This document shows, in pieces, positions 14,501 to 24,130 of a stretch of 64,000 bases of DNA. Both the position numbers and the translations under genes were made by a program. The notes below the pieces were generated by a model, which saw only the letters and a list, made by a program, of their open reading frames with translations, was not told the origin of the DNA and made no database searches. Every line of letters starts with the position of its first letter. Positions within the stretch are counted from its first letter, which is position 1. Source of the DNA: Brienomyrus brachyistius (taxonomy: Eukaryota > Chordata > Actinopteri > Osteoglossiformes > Mormyridae); assembly GCF_023856365.1 (NCBI RefSeq), contig NC_064548.1, forward strand, positions 21,996,461-22,060,460. The letters run 5' to 3'.

Positions 14501-17500
14501 GAAACGTCGATTTTATTAATCCAGACACCACCAGCATTTTTAGGGGGCGCTGTTCCCATGCTAGTACCAGTTGTGCATACCAGACATGCTTTGAAGGTCC
14601 AGACTGATGAATGACAGGAATTAAAAGCTTTTAACTGACCAAACAGCTCCTTAATATTTTACAAATAAACATTGCAAAATAGTTTTCATTCGGATTAATT
14701 TTTTGTGTAATAAAGGCGGGACATAAACACAAATGACACAAGCACTTGGCTATTTAATGACTCCCACATCTGTCTTGTGTGTCTGTTTATTATGCATTTG
14801 CGACTTTGGGCCAACATGGTTTTAAGTGTTTGATCTGAGGATACTTAAGCTAATGCTAACCCTAAGCCTAGTCTTTCAATTTAGCATTTGCTAGCACAAT
14901 GTTGATGAAGCTGCCCATTGTCCTGCCCCCACTGGATGGCATTGTTGACTGTGAGAGCTGTATTCTTTGGTACCTGTGCATAACGAATCTTGCCGTCTTC
15001 ATTCTTTATTCTTCATTGTTTAACTCTGTTGAGTTATTACATCGGATATCTTTTCATATCTGAGGCACAAAGACTTTTGCTATTTTAATTGCATTTAGCG
15101 TTAGGTTTGACGATTGTGTGTATTACGTGAAACGGTTTGTTTAGATTGGCCAGTAATTTTGCGAACAGATTCTGCTGTTAACATTAGATAAAATAATGGT
15201 TCATCCTGTGGTTCCCTGACGAGTCTACAGGAGGCAGTAGTCAGCAGGCTTAGTTACTTCCTTGACAAGTAGAATTGTGGGAATTGTGTATCCCTCAAAA
15301 GTGCAACAGATGGAGAATGAAGTTGCCTGATCTGACATCAGTTGACATGGAAATACACTATAGCTCTGGCTGAATTATTAATTTGGAAATTTTGCACGTG
15401 TTGGAGCTCCTGTGGCCTTTCGGTGCCGGAGCTCCTGTGGCCTTTCGGTGCCGGAGCTCCTCGGGCCTTTCGGTGCCGGATCTCCTCGGGCCTTTCGGTG
15501 CCGGAGCTCCTCGGGCCTTTCGGTGCCGGAGCTCCTCGGGCCTTTCGGTGCCGGAGCTCCTGTGGCCTTTCGGTGCCGGAGCTCCTGTGGCCTTTCGGTG
15601 CCGGAGCTCCTGTGGCCTTTCGGTGCCGGAGCTCCTCGGGCCTTTCGGTGCCGGAGCTCCTCGGGCCTTTCGGTGCCGGAGCTCCTCGGGCCTTTCGGTG
15701 CCGGAGCTCCTGTGGCATTTCGGTGCCGGAGCTCCTCGGGCCTTTCGGTGCCGGAGCTCCTCGGGCCTTTCGGTGCCGGAGCTCCTCGGGCCTTTCGGTG
15801 CCGGAGCTCCTCGGGCCTTTCGGTGCCGGAGCTCCTGTGGCCTTTCGGTGCCGGCGCTCCTGTGGCCTTTCGGTGCCGGCGCTCCTCGGGCCTTTCGGTG
15901 TCTGCTGCATAGATAAAACCTTAAGATAAATGTTTTTATGTCTGGTTATAAGGCTGGTGGGAGCCATGCAACTGCATGTTCTCCATTTCGACACAACTGA
16001 CATTGGAGCTCACAACCTCGCTTTTTAATGTGAACCAAAATCAGCTGTGTGGCTTGTGCAACCACTTCAAAGGCCTCTCACCACCTCTCAGGGACATTTT
16101 CACCTGCAGTTGAAAGAATCTGAGAGGACCCACCTGCCCTGCGGGTTTGGCTTTGCTGCTCACATTAGTACTTGTGGCTGTTTGGGAAATGTTTCTCAGC
16201 CACTATATAGTCCACTATACACTTACCACTTGCGTGGACGTTAGTGGTTTTGGTTATTCGTGAGTATATTATTCGTGAGTATATTATTCATGAGTATATC
16301 ATTTTGGAGTTTGCCAAAAGATACCAGAAACTCGAAGCTGACACACCAGCCATAAACAGTATTGAAAATGTAACGGATCACATAAAATTATATAATATAT
16401 AAAGATTATGAGTGCATAATATTTGTTAGTGTAAGTGCATACTATATCTTTAATATTAAAAGTCCTGGCTTTGGCATGCCATGGATCTTTGTCTTGGCGA
16501 CCAGCCTTACTCACATTAGCTGTGTTTGTGGCAGTGGATTCTCATGTCTCTTGCAGTAACTTGAAAACTTTTAAGTGCCGTTAGTTTTGCATTTTTCATG
16601 AGTCCCAGGGCGTACTGCAGTAACGTTGTACATACAGTGGCATAATTTTGATGGTTTGTATATTATATAAAAAGGTCTCTGCTGGGGTAGTGGAGTGGAG
16701 GGTCCATCCGTTGGTCGAACCTCTGATCCTGTCGTGAAGGATACTGGAGGGTTCATGGGAGTTTGCCCAGCCAGTCTACATGTCTTTTGTGGATTTGGAA
16801 AAGGCATACGACTGTGTTTCAGCAGTCTGGAGTGCAGGGTCTGTTGTTGTAGGCCACCAGGTCCCTGTACAAATGGAGCAAGAGTTTGTCAGACTCCTTC
16901 CTGCTGGGTGTTGGATTCCGCCAGGGCTGCCCTTTGTCACAGATTGTGTGCATGACTTTTATGGACAGAATCTCTAGGAAGCCAAGGAGCAGAGGTGGTC
17001 TGGTTTGGTGGCCTCAAGACAGCATCTTCGTTTTTGCAGGGTGGATTGCCCTCTACCGGTGGGGGATGAGTTACTGCCTCAATCGGAGGTGTTTAAGTGC
17101 CTTAGGGTCTTGTTCATGAGTGAGGGAGGAAGAGCAAGAGATCGACAGATTGATCTGTGCAGCATCAGCAGTAATGCAGACTCTGCATTCTTCTGTTGTG
17201 GTGAAGAGCGAATTGAGCCGAAAGGCAAAGTTTTCGATTTACCAGTCGATCTGCATTCCTACCTTCACCTATGGTCATGAGCTTTAGGTAGTGACTGAAA
17301 GAATGAGATTGTGGATAAATGAGGCAGAAATGAGTTTCCTCCACATGGTTGTCTGGGCTCAGCCTTAGAGACACACTGGAGAAATGATATCTCTCTGCTG
17401 TCCTGGGAACACCGTGGTATTCCCCCAGAGCTGGAGGAGCTGGTTAGCGAGAGGGAAATGGACATCCCTGCTGTGTCCATGTTCTAGAGTTTGTTTATGC

Positions 17501-20500
17501 GACAGAGATAATTAGATATCTAGCACATAATTATGCAGCAGCGTAACGTCCCTCTAGTGTGTGGAATGTATCAACCGCTGTCTGCCCTTATCCCCTGGTG
17601 AGTGTTCTATGTAGTGAACACCGTGAGCGAACGAACGAGCGAACAAACGAACGAGCGAGTGAACGAACGAGCGAGCGAACGAGCGAACGAACAAACGTTA
17701 CCCGGCCAGCTTGGTTTGCCCCCAGAAATTGTGTGAGCATCAGCAGCCATTCTTAATCACAGAAGAAGTAATGTTGGTGAAAACATTTAAAACTACTTAA
17801 AAGAATGTGGCTTATAATGCTAATGAGACACTGGAAAAACCCTGACGATAGAGAGCAAGGCATGAAGTTCTCTGTCAGTGCACATTATTAACAAGGTAGA
17901 GTGGCACGCCATATTAAACCATAATGTAACATTGGTTGTTCCGGAGACCATGGGCTGTGGGGGTGTGGTTCTCTTTATTGTGTATCAAACCTATTGATTC
18001 TGTTTCACTGAAAATAAACGCTGGATTGAAGCCAAGTGGTGCATCGTGAGCATCACTGTTTGATGACTCCCTTTCTGATGGAAAGCTCTGCAAAGCTCTC
18101 GTGTGAGTTGGTTTATTGAAATCACTCCAAAAGTAACGAGCAGGTCTGGGGCCGTGTTGAGCAAAGCCGTCCGTTTTTCATCGCTGTGGAGACGGAGTCG
18201 CTCGAAGGTCGCTGTCCAGGTGTTGCCTGGGAGTTTAGAGCAATTAAGTGGGCTGACGACTGGTGCTGCCACAGAGGCTCGTATGAGGCCATTAAAAAGG
18301 TGCCATCGAGATGCTTCTGCGTTTCACAGCTATTCATCCCCAGTGTGTAAGTCTCATTGCTGATAGACACAGGTGTCTCCAAACAGGTGGCCCACACTCC
18401 CCGTCCATATGCCGCCCCGGAGCTAGAGGGCAGGAGATGGACGCGTGGGGGAGCAAGTCACCGGAATGTCGCAAAGTTCACCGATGGCAGCAGCATGGTG
18501 ACATTCAGCGATCGACTTTGTCCAAAGCTCAGGCCACCACACCTGTCAGCCGCCAGCTGACCCCTGTTACCACTCTCAGCCTTTCCAGTAAGCCGCTTCT
18601 CAGAATCCCACTAAACCTCTTGGACGGCATGTAAGGAAACAGATGGTAATCCTGTAGAAGTGTTTAAATCGAGAGCTTGTGGTAGCCCTGCTTCTGGGCC
18701 CCCCTCCAGAACATCCTTGCTATATCAGCAGTTTGTAGGGAGGTGTAGCTCCATTCGAGGCTGACGCATGAGGGGGGGGGCTTCATCTCATAAACCCTGC
18801 AGGTGTTCCTGTAGCCTTGCCTAGCCTGGTCTTCTCTGCACATCTCTGTCATAATAATGACACTGTTTCCATGTCTGCTCCACTGGGACCCACAGACAGT
18901 CCACGTTTTTGCTCCCTCCCAACTCAAAAATGTGAACTGGCTGTGGGACCCCGAGGACCGGATGGGGAAACGCTAATAATGAAATCTCACACCACTGTCA
19001 TTTTCTCCTAAAGTGGCTAATTAAATTTACTGCTTGGCTATACGGATGACTACAGGTGTTCCCGTTAAGTGCACAAACACAATACCTGTCGCTTCTCATT
19101 AAGCTGTTTCTCCAGCTTATTGATGTGCCCTTATTACCCTCAAGGTGATCTAGCTAATCTGCCCTCCCTGGTTAATATTTATTTGCTTTTTGGGTGGAAT
19201 TCTCTTTAGGGTACGTACAGATAATCCGAGGGTCTAATGATCTCCTAAATTGCTTTTCTCATCCCACGTACAGCCTTGACTGTGGTGTTTTTAATAGCTT
19301 TCCATTCAGAGCTGCTCCCAGGCTCATTTAGTCTTGTCTGGGAGACTCTGGGATTCACTCCGTTAATTAACCCCTCCCCCCTTCCCCAGAGGAGAGGCAG
19401 CCTGTCTGTTCGCCAGCGTGTCTGTCCCTCTCCAAAAACCGCAAGAGCTGCCTGAAGATTCCGGGACGTCACTCTGTAGATTTCCTTCCACTCTCGTGGT
19501 CGCTGGTGGCGTTTACACGCTGCCGCTCGGTCTGTGCTCAAAGGAGTCATTAGGGTTTGTTTGTCATTTTAAGGTACCACAGACAGGAAGGATCTTGCAC
19601 TGGCCCTCGTACGAGAGTAGCGGAAAATGCCCAGGCACTAAAAATAACTATCAGTGAACTATTATATCTGTTTCGCAGAGGATTAGATCAAAACAGACAT
19701 CTGCTCCATGGCAAAGTAAAAATGAACCCGGGTCTGTGATGTGCAACGTGAGATGGGCTTTAAACATAGCTACCCAGAAAGGTCAGGGGTAGCCGGGAGA
19801 GCCTGTGCCAGTCTCTGGGATCTGTGACCCCCTGCCTGCCTTCTGCACCCACTTGTCCAGCCCGCGCTCCGCACTCCCCGAGGCGTCGGGGACATCCATT
19901 CGGTTAATGAAGCGAGCGGATGAGTCACGCTCAACTTTAATGGGGTTTTCCAAGGCCTTGTGCTCAGGGTGAGGGGGGTTGAGGGTGTGTGCGCAGTTAT
20001 TTCTAGATCCCGTGGAGGTTGTGGCTCTGTTTGATCATCAAGCATGGACCCCCCCCCTTTTCTATTTAGAGGTGCTGCTGTTAAAAATGATAACCCAGTT
20101 GCTCTCACGCTTATGTAAGCACGCCGTCCCGACAGGACGCCCGGTTCCTGTTTCAGCACCCCGAGTGTCTCCGAGCCCCCCCCCCCCCCCCCCCCCCATC
20201 TAACCCCAGCCGCATTGCTCTCGGATCGCAGGTGCCTGTGGAAATCAGATCCCGTCGTTGTGTTCTTCCTCACTGTGGCGTATGTACTACATGCTCTCAT
20301 CAGGGTTAGCGTTCCAAAGTCAAATCCCAGGTCTGTGTTTTTGTTCTGTTTTCGGTTTCTATGTTTATTTATTTAGTTGAAGTTCTGCGGGTCTGTGGCT
20401 CACTGGCCATACCTCAGTATAAATGCCAGCACATCCTCAATCCTAAACCGCTGAGTTACACTCTGGTGATGGAGCAGAGGGGGTGAATCTGTGCGACTCC

Positions 20501-21008
20501 CAGGACGGGTGAACCTGGAATTCTCAGTAACCGATGCACACGCTGTCCGAGCTTTTTTTGTTGATGGCAGTGGCCTGTGCCGCCTTCGCCCGCAGCCCCA
20601 GGGAAGCTGGCCGTAGCACCATTTGGGGTTCAGCATCACATGGAGGCACCTGGAGATGCTGCGCAGGCCTTGCATGTATGTGCTGCAGAAACGAGCCTTT
20701 GGTGATTGTGTTCGGGGGAGAGCTCTTCTCGCCTTCTCTTTCCTGGGAATGGGTTTGCCATCCCATATGCGAGCGAAGTAGTGAAGTTAATTATCGTAGT
20801 TCTAATTAGTATTTCAAAGGACTGTTTTACCACAAGTGATGCAGTAACTTAATCGTCCTGCCCAGAGCTGTGCGGTGTGTGTGCGGAGTGCCAAACGCCG
20901 AGCTCGCGCCTGCCTGACGCGCTAAAGCCCTTTTCACGCCCCTCTGTGTTGATCCAGGAGGATTTCCGCAGAAAAGTTCAGGATTTCATCAAGAACTACG
21001 CCAGATGA
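2464..21008 (+). CDS. ube2f: ube2f, NEDD8-conjugating E2 enzyme, C-terminal half (5 exons)
   Basis: Seen: five short + strand exons with good acceptors and GT donors join in one frame (2464-2534, 4740-4797, 10730-10762, 11163-11225, 20958-21008) to give 91 residues and a TGA stop. They include the E2 HPN motif and the active-site cysteine in [12 protein letters not shown]. Known: UBE2F accepts NEDD8 from the UBA3/NAE1 E1 and, with RBX2, neddylates CUL5. The family member is 185 residues long, and the 91 residues here match residues 95-185 exactly in length. Inferred: the N-terminal exons, including the peptide that docks on UBA3, lie left of the window. I found no exon for the preceding segment in 1-2463. 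Introns are 2.2, 5.9, 0.4 and 9.7 kb. The HPN-to-cysteine spacing and the segment LNFDDPLNI separate it from UBE2M. The gene is intact as far as visible and converges with ramp1. Confidence 0.95.
3491..4443. mobile_element. Foldback / MITE-like element with ~75-bp inverted ends
   Basis: The sequence from 3494 (TCATTCCATGTGAAATCATC...) recurs in inverted form ending near 4441. About 73 bases align with roughly 9 mismatches (about 88%) and no gaps. The inverted arms bound about 950 bp of AT-rich DNA that contains a C-run and A-run (4253-4290) and no protein-coding frame. This is the structure of a non-autonomous DNA transposon. I cannot assign a superfamily and see no clear target-site duplication. 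Confidence 0.65.
4253..4290 (+). repeat. poly(C)-poly(A) tract
   Basis: About 19 cytosines, then GCCC, then 14 adenines, inside the foldback element in the second visible ube2f intron. Assembly length here may be unreliable. Confidence 0.9.
4740..4797 (+). CDS. ube2f: ube2f exon, [19 protein letters not shown]
   Basis: The acceptor is TTACAG and the donor GTGAGT. The first base C completes the serine codon left open by the previous exon; 19 full codons follow. The segment forms the helix and loop just after the active-site cysteine in E2 folds. It reads without interruption and ends in phase 0. Confidence 0.94.
4798..10729 (+). other. ube2f intron, 5.9 kb
   Basis: Intronic DNA between two confirmed exons. 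Apart from the LTR-like element at 9018-9304 I see only short homopolymers (for example C at 5780-5795 and G at 6427-6437) and chance open frames. Confidence 0.7.
9018..9304 (-). mobile_element. Probable solo LTR (287 bp) with 5-bp target duplication
   Basis: The element begins TGTCACGACC and ends GGCATGACA, so it has TG...CA ends inside short inverted repeats (TGTCA/TGACA). It is flanked by the direct repeat GCCAG at 9013-9017 and 9305-9309. Read on the - strand it carries AATAAA (in CCTGAATAAACGCC) about 100 bases before its end, as an LTR polyadenylation signal would. A TG...CA element with a 5-bp duplication and no internal genes fits a solo LTR of a Ty3/Gypsy-like element. An unrelated short DNA element is possible. 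Confidence 0.65.
10730..10762 (+). CDS. ube2f: ube2f 33-nt microexon, [11 protein letters not shown]
   Basis: This is a very short exon of 11 codons between TTCTTGCAG and GTAAGT, phase 0 on both sides. Its peptide is the usual E2 core helix. Because it is a multiple of three, skipping would keep the frame but delete part of the E2 core. Confidence 0.93.
11076..11147 (+). repeat. G-rich then C-rich tracts just before an acceptor
   Basis: A G-rich tract (GGGTGGGGGGTGGGGTGGG) near 11077-11095 is followed by long C runs broken by one T near 11125-11147. The two can pair. The ube2f acceptor AG is at 11161-11162. Confidence 0.85.
11163..11225 (+). CDS. ube2f: ube2f exon, [21 protein letters not shown]
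   Basis: This exon has 21 codons in phase 0, between a CCCACAG acceptor and the donor GTAACG. It encodes a loop starting [10 protein letters not shown] and a helix rich in Ala, His and Arg that is typical of the NEDD8 E2s. The polypyrimidine tract ahead of it is made almost purely of cytosines, which is unusual and is reported as a finding. Confidence 0.94.
12622..12637 (+). repeat. poly(G) run
   Basis: Sixteen consecutive G in ube2f intronic DNA. Confidence 0.9.
15403..15902. repeat. 25-bp minisatellite, 20 copies
   Basis: Twenty tandem 25-bp units of the form GGAGCTCCTNNGGCCTTTCG plus GTGCC run without gaps. Units fall into two main types, TGTGG and TCGGG at the variable core, in the order TTCCCCTTTCCCTCCCCTTC. 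Minor variants are GATCTC in unit 4, CATTT in unit 13, GCGCTC in units 19-20 and a decayed end in unit 20. Because 25 is not a multiple of three and the unit has no stop in several frames, all three + frames and one - frame stay open across it. The resulting Ala/Pro/Arg/Ser-rich frames are by-products, not supported genes. Confidence 0.97.
16256..16302 (+). repeat. Short 15-bp tandem triplicate
   Basis: Three copies of ATTCGTGAGTATATT, the third with one change, in ube2f intronic DNA. Confidence 0.85.
16690..17490 (+). pseudogene. LINE (non-LTR) reverse-transcriptase relic
   Basis: Frames on the + strand carry pieces of a fish LINE reverse transcriptase. [11 protein letters not shown] at about 16783-16815 is the first catalytic-aspartate motif. 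[10 protein letters not shown] at about 16913 is the next conserved block, followed by MDRIS. Later come [16 protein letters not shown] and [11 protein letters not shown]. The pieces lie in different frames, with stops between them. The region that normally holds the second catalytic motif (F/YADD) is reduced to FVFA, after which the sequence jumps about 50 residues downstream, so an internal deletion has removed the active site. It is a dead 5'-truncated copy in the sense orientation of ube2f. I cannot name the clade with certainty. Confidence 0.85.
17626..17697 (+). repeat. GAAC/GAGC tetranucleotide microsatellite
   Basis: Imperfect GAAC-GAGC repeats (GAGCGAACGAACGAGCGAAC...) about 72 bp long, shortly after the LINE relic. 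Confidence 0.93.
18870..18975. mobile_element. Degenerate hAT-like MITE
   Basis: The string ACAGTCCACGTTTTTGCTCC and its surroundings match the element at 38002-38169 (GGTCCACGTTTTTGCTTCC). The right side, GACCCCGAGGACCGGATGGGG, is a decayed inverted counterpart. Ends and target duplication are not clear. Confidence 0.55.
20176..20197 (+). repeat. poly(C) run
   Basis: About 22 cytosines in the last ube2f intron, roughly 760 bp before the final exon. Confidence 0.9.
20958..21008 (+). CDS. ube2f: ube2f last coding exon and stop
   Basis: After the acceptor GATCCAG come 16 codons ([16 protein letters not shown]) and TGA at 21006-21008. This matches the usual UBE2F carboxy-terminal helix with conservative changes. 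The 3' UTR follows. An ATTAAA at 21588-21593 and AATAAA further on (about 22443) are candidate polyadenylation signals, but I cannot choose between them. Confidence 0.94.
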   Translation, partial: EDFRRKVQDFIKNYAR

Positions 21009-21204
21009 CTGCAACAGCTGTGCCATTGCGAGGTGGATGCCTCTCGCTGCCCGGAGCTGCACGCCTCCTGAAGACCCAGACTCACCCATAAAGGAATGGA
21101 AAAGAAGAAAAACCTTACTAAAAATGTAAAGTGCAGCATCTGAGGAGGAGGGTACTTTATCACTCCAGAGTGGACACCGCGGCAAGGGGCACGGAGCTGG
21201 CCCT

Positions 21205-21334
21205 CGTGTGCATGTGTGTGCGCGTGTGCACGCACATGAATGTGTGTATGTATGTTACGGTGTGTACACGCGTGTGTGTGTGTGTGTACGTGTGTGCGCA
21301 CGTGTGCGTGCGTGCATGTAACGTGTGTGTGTGT
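21205..21334 (+). repeat. Imperfect (GT)n repeat in the ube2f 3' UTR region
   Basis: Alternating GT/GC-rich sequence (GTGTGCATGTGTGTGCGCGT...) over about 130 bp, beginning 200 bp after the ube2f stop. Such purine-pyrimidine alternation can adopt Z-DNA. No coding role. Confidence 0.9.
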
Positions 21335-21566
21335 CAGACTGAGCCACTGCATGCTATTCACGCTTTGCCCTTTGACCTTTTGGGCAGCCATGTCCTCAGC
21401 CTGCCGGGCTCCATGAGCTGTTTAAAGGTGCAGCATCCTTGCTAGGTCACCTGCCCCCCGCCCAACACAATTCACTTTGCCTTCCTAAACCCCAAAGGAC
21501 CGGCGAGGCCTCCTATCTTTATTTAAATCCTCCAGTCCTTTCTCAGTTGTCCCCCCCCCCTCTGAA

Positions 21567-21827
21567 TTGTGTTTATTTTTTAAGTATATTAAAGATGGAG
21601 TACAATACCAAGCAGTGGTCTGCCTTCCTTCATCGGTACGACCCGCTGACGAGAAGGGCGCTGTGCTTTCGGGACCTCGATTGGCCTCGCTACCTGGCAG
21701 CCGATCTCTTTTGCTGTGGGAGGAATTTTCGGAGGAGTACCTCACGCTGCAGTTCGGCATGGCCCCCCGCTGCTTGTGGGAGGTGATGGCCGTCCGTCGC
21801 GAGGATCCCTGGCGGCTGAGGGCATAG
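21567..21827 (+). other. Unexplained GC-rich open frame (86 codons)
   Basis: A + strand frame ending at a TAG near 21825 covers a GC-rich island about 560 bp past the ube2f stop. It includes the segment LLLWEEFSEEYLTLQFGMAP, which looks protein-like. Overlapping frames on both strands are also open, so base composition alone may explain it. I do not recognise a family. No convincing Kozak context or splice structure links it to ube2f. It is listed as a candidate only. Confidence 0.2.
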
Positions 21828-23888
21828 CCGAGACCTGCCCGCCAGTAAAGGACGTATCTGTAACATGCCACCAGCATCTGGGCGCACTGGGCCTGCTCAG
21901 TCACGCCACTCTCTCTGCCGTATTATACATTTTCACACTTCATATTATGCTGATGAATTCAGAAGTTGAGATTAACTCTGTGTTTTATGATGCCTTGCTA
22001 TATTCGCTATGCGAGTCTGTGCATCCTCAGTCATAATGCCAATGTGTGATTTCCGGGAATCCAGACAGAAAGGGGTATTGGAAAGATTTGGTTGAGCTAT
22101 ACGTCATTACTCTTGGTATCGTGATATCTGAATTCTGTAGGAAGAGCATCAGTCAATATTCTGTATCTAAGTAGGTCAAACTACTAAGTTCTATGGCTAC
22201 TATGCCAAATTAATTCGACTTAGAAGTTAGTTAATGAATATGGTTGCAGATCCCATCCATCATCTAGATGGAATCTTATTGCATTCATATATTAGCCTCA
22301 CAGTCTCGTTGTGTGGGTGTAGACAGGCATATCACCCCCCCCCCCCCCCCAGCAGCTGTTAGTCACCCTTAGTAGGAATAAGAAGAAAAAAACGACTGGT
22401 GTTATTTTATAGAGTTCTACGAATGCCTGCTTCCTTTCTTGAATAAAGTGATTATATGAGGGATACCTGCCGTGCTTTTTAGACTGACCCATGCATTCTG
22501 CATTCCTTAATCTCTTATCGTGTTTCATAAAATCGCAAATGTAGGTGGAGAAAATGAGAAAATTCTCCTCTTCATTCAGAGCACTTGCTGCTCCACTGAA
22601 GACCATCACCCATGGCAATTGATGCTATCAGAGTTAAACTGTAACATAAATACATTGTCCTGACTAACCGATATTGCAGGAGGGTCTCCTTATATAATGA
22701 ATATTATTCTTTGCTGTGCTGTTATATGATTGCATTTTAATGAGTGGTTTTATTGTAGTACTAATCTGAGGTATGTAACGAATTAAGGTGTCGACATTGA
22801 GATTCAACGGTACATTTGCCCTTACAGAACTACAGGTCATGTTAGTTGGGGCAATTAGTGAAACTTGTTTTCAAAAGCCACATTGGGTGGGGGGTCATTG
22901 CAGTTGGTCAGTCACAGATAAGTTAAAACCACTTACAGTAATTCTGACTCTCAATGGGATTAATCAGAAACTGATGGACATGGTCGATCAAACCACTAAG
23001 CAATGGGAAGCCTTGCCTCTCTAATCTCTAATAATTGTTTCCCGATATAACTTGTGGTGAAAAGGTGTGACTGACCGTCATACCGATGTTTTCACATGGA
23101 TTAGGGCTGTCACTCTGCACGCACGTAGCCTAACCCCAGAGCTCAACTTCCTGTCGGCCACCAACAGATCCGACACGCTAAGGGTCCATCCATCCTGTCA
23201 GCCACGTAGAGTTTTACCTGATTTTTTTGTTACCCGTAAACTCGAGAGCCTTAACTAATCTCTGATTGATTGGAGTCGTAATTGTGGACGTCAATATGAA
23301 CAAACCCTTCGTCAAAAAGTCTGGGTGACCTTCTGCTGTCTTTCGGTTCATTGACATTCTGTGCAAACATCCCACTTGCCTGCCTCCCTATAATAAACCA
23401 GCTACACCCATCCTGGCCATAACACATGAATCCCACCTTCACTTCACGTGGTCGTCCTTGACACAAAGGGACATTCTTTCACTTTAAGTCCCCTTGTCTT
23501 CCCTGGTGAGCTTTGCCTAGTGCTGGGATACCCACCTCCCTACTAATATAAATGGCTCCCTCAGATTCTTTGATCTAGCTGACAATAAAACCGCTCCTTT
23601 TTCGGAGGGATTTTTGACAGGTCTGCTTGATCTGCCGAATGTCTGTTTCAGCAAAGCCTACTTCTATACCTGATTAGAAAAGTTTTTAGGCTGGTTTTCC
23701 TGGCTCATGGAGCCATTCTGTATTTTCAGGTTCTTAGGAACCAGCTTATGTAAACTGCCTGGGGGGTGGGGGCTTTAAGGTAGGGGCACAGAATTCCACC
23801 CGGCTGTGGGATGCTGGGGGTTTGGTGTCTGTTGAGTTGATTAGTTTTCATAAATAAACAATTAATTTTCTTTTTTTTCCCCTCAATG

Positions 23889-24130
23889 GAGCGGTGAGCA
23901 GCTCAGTAGAGACGTAAGTCTTGGTGTGATCAGCAGGTCGAAGGTTCAAGCCTCGTCCTCGACAGAACAGTCACATGTTGGCGGGCCCTTAAACCCCCAA
24001 AGCCCCCCCACCACCACCACCAGCTCTGGGGGCACTGCACATCAACTGCCCCTGAGCTGTGGAGAGCAAGATGGGACAGGCGAAGAGAAGAATTTCAATA
24101 TACTTGTACAAATTGAAAATAAAGGATTTA
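23889..24130 (+). mobile_element. tRNA-derived SINE
   Basis: The head GAGCGGTGAGCAGCTCAGTA resembles a tRNA A-box region. The sequence GGTTCAAGCC at 23943-23952 is a good RNA polymerase III B box. The body (ACAGTCACATGTTGGCGGGC) and the tail ending AAAATAAAGGATTTATC are typical of fish SINEs mobilised by LINEs. It lies between ube2f and ramp1. Confidence 0.8.

Larger units (their letters stand above)
11226..20957 (+). other. ube2f last intron, 9.7 kb, repeat-rich
   Basis: This intron holds a G-run (12622-12637), the 25-bp minisatellite (15403-15902), a short 15-bp triplicate (about 16256-16302), a LINE relic (about 16690-17490), a GAAC-type microsatellite (17626-17697), a degenerate MITE (about 18870-18975) and a C-run (20176-20197). 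I recognise no other gene. Long frames such as 12824-13345 (-) and 13049-13513 (+) lack any known domain. Confidence 0.7.

Noticed and set aside
15338..16003. A 221-codon - strand frame rich in Arg, Pro, Ser and His repeats
   Set aside because: Produced by the 25-bp minisatellite; frames on both strands are equally open, with no splice or start support.
19770..20300. 176-codon - strand frame including a Gly run
   Set aside because: The Gly run is the poly(C) tract at 20176-20197 read in reverse; no known domain.
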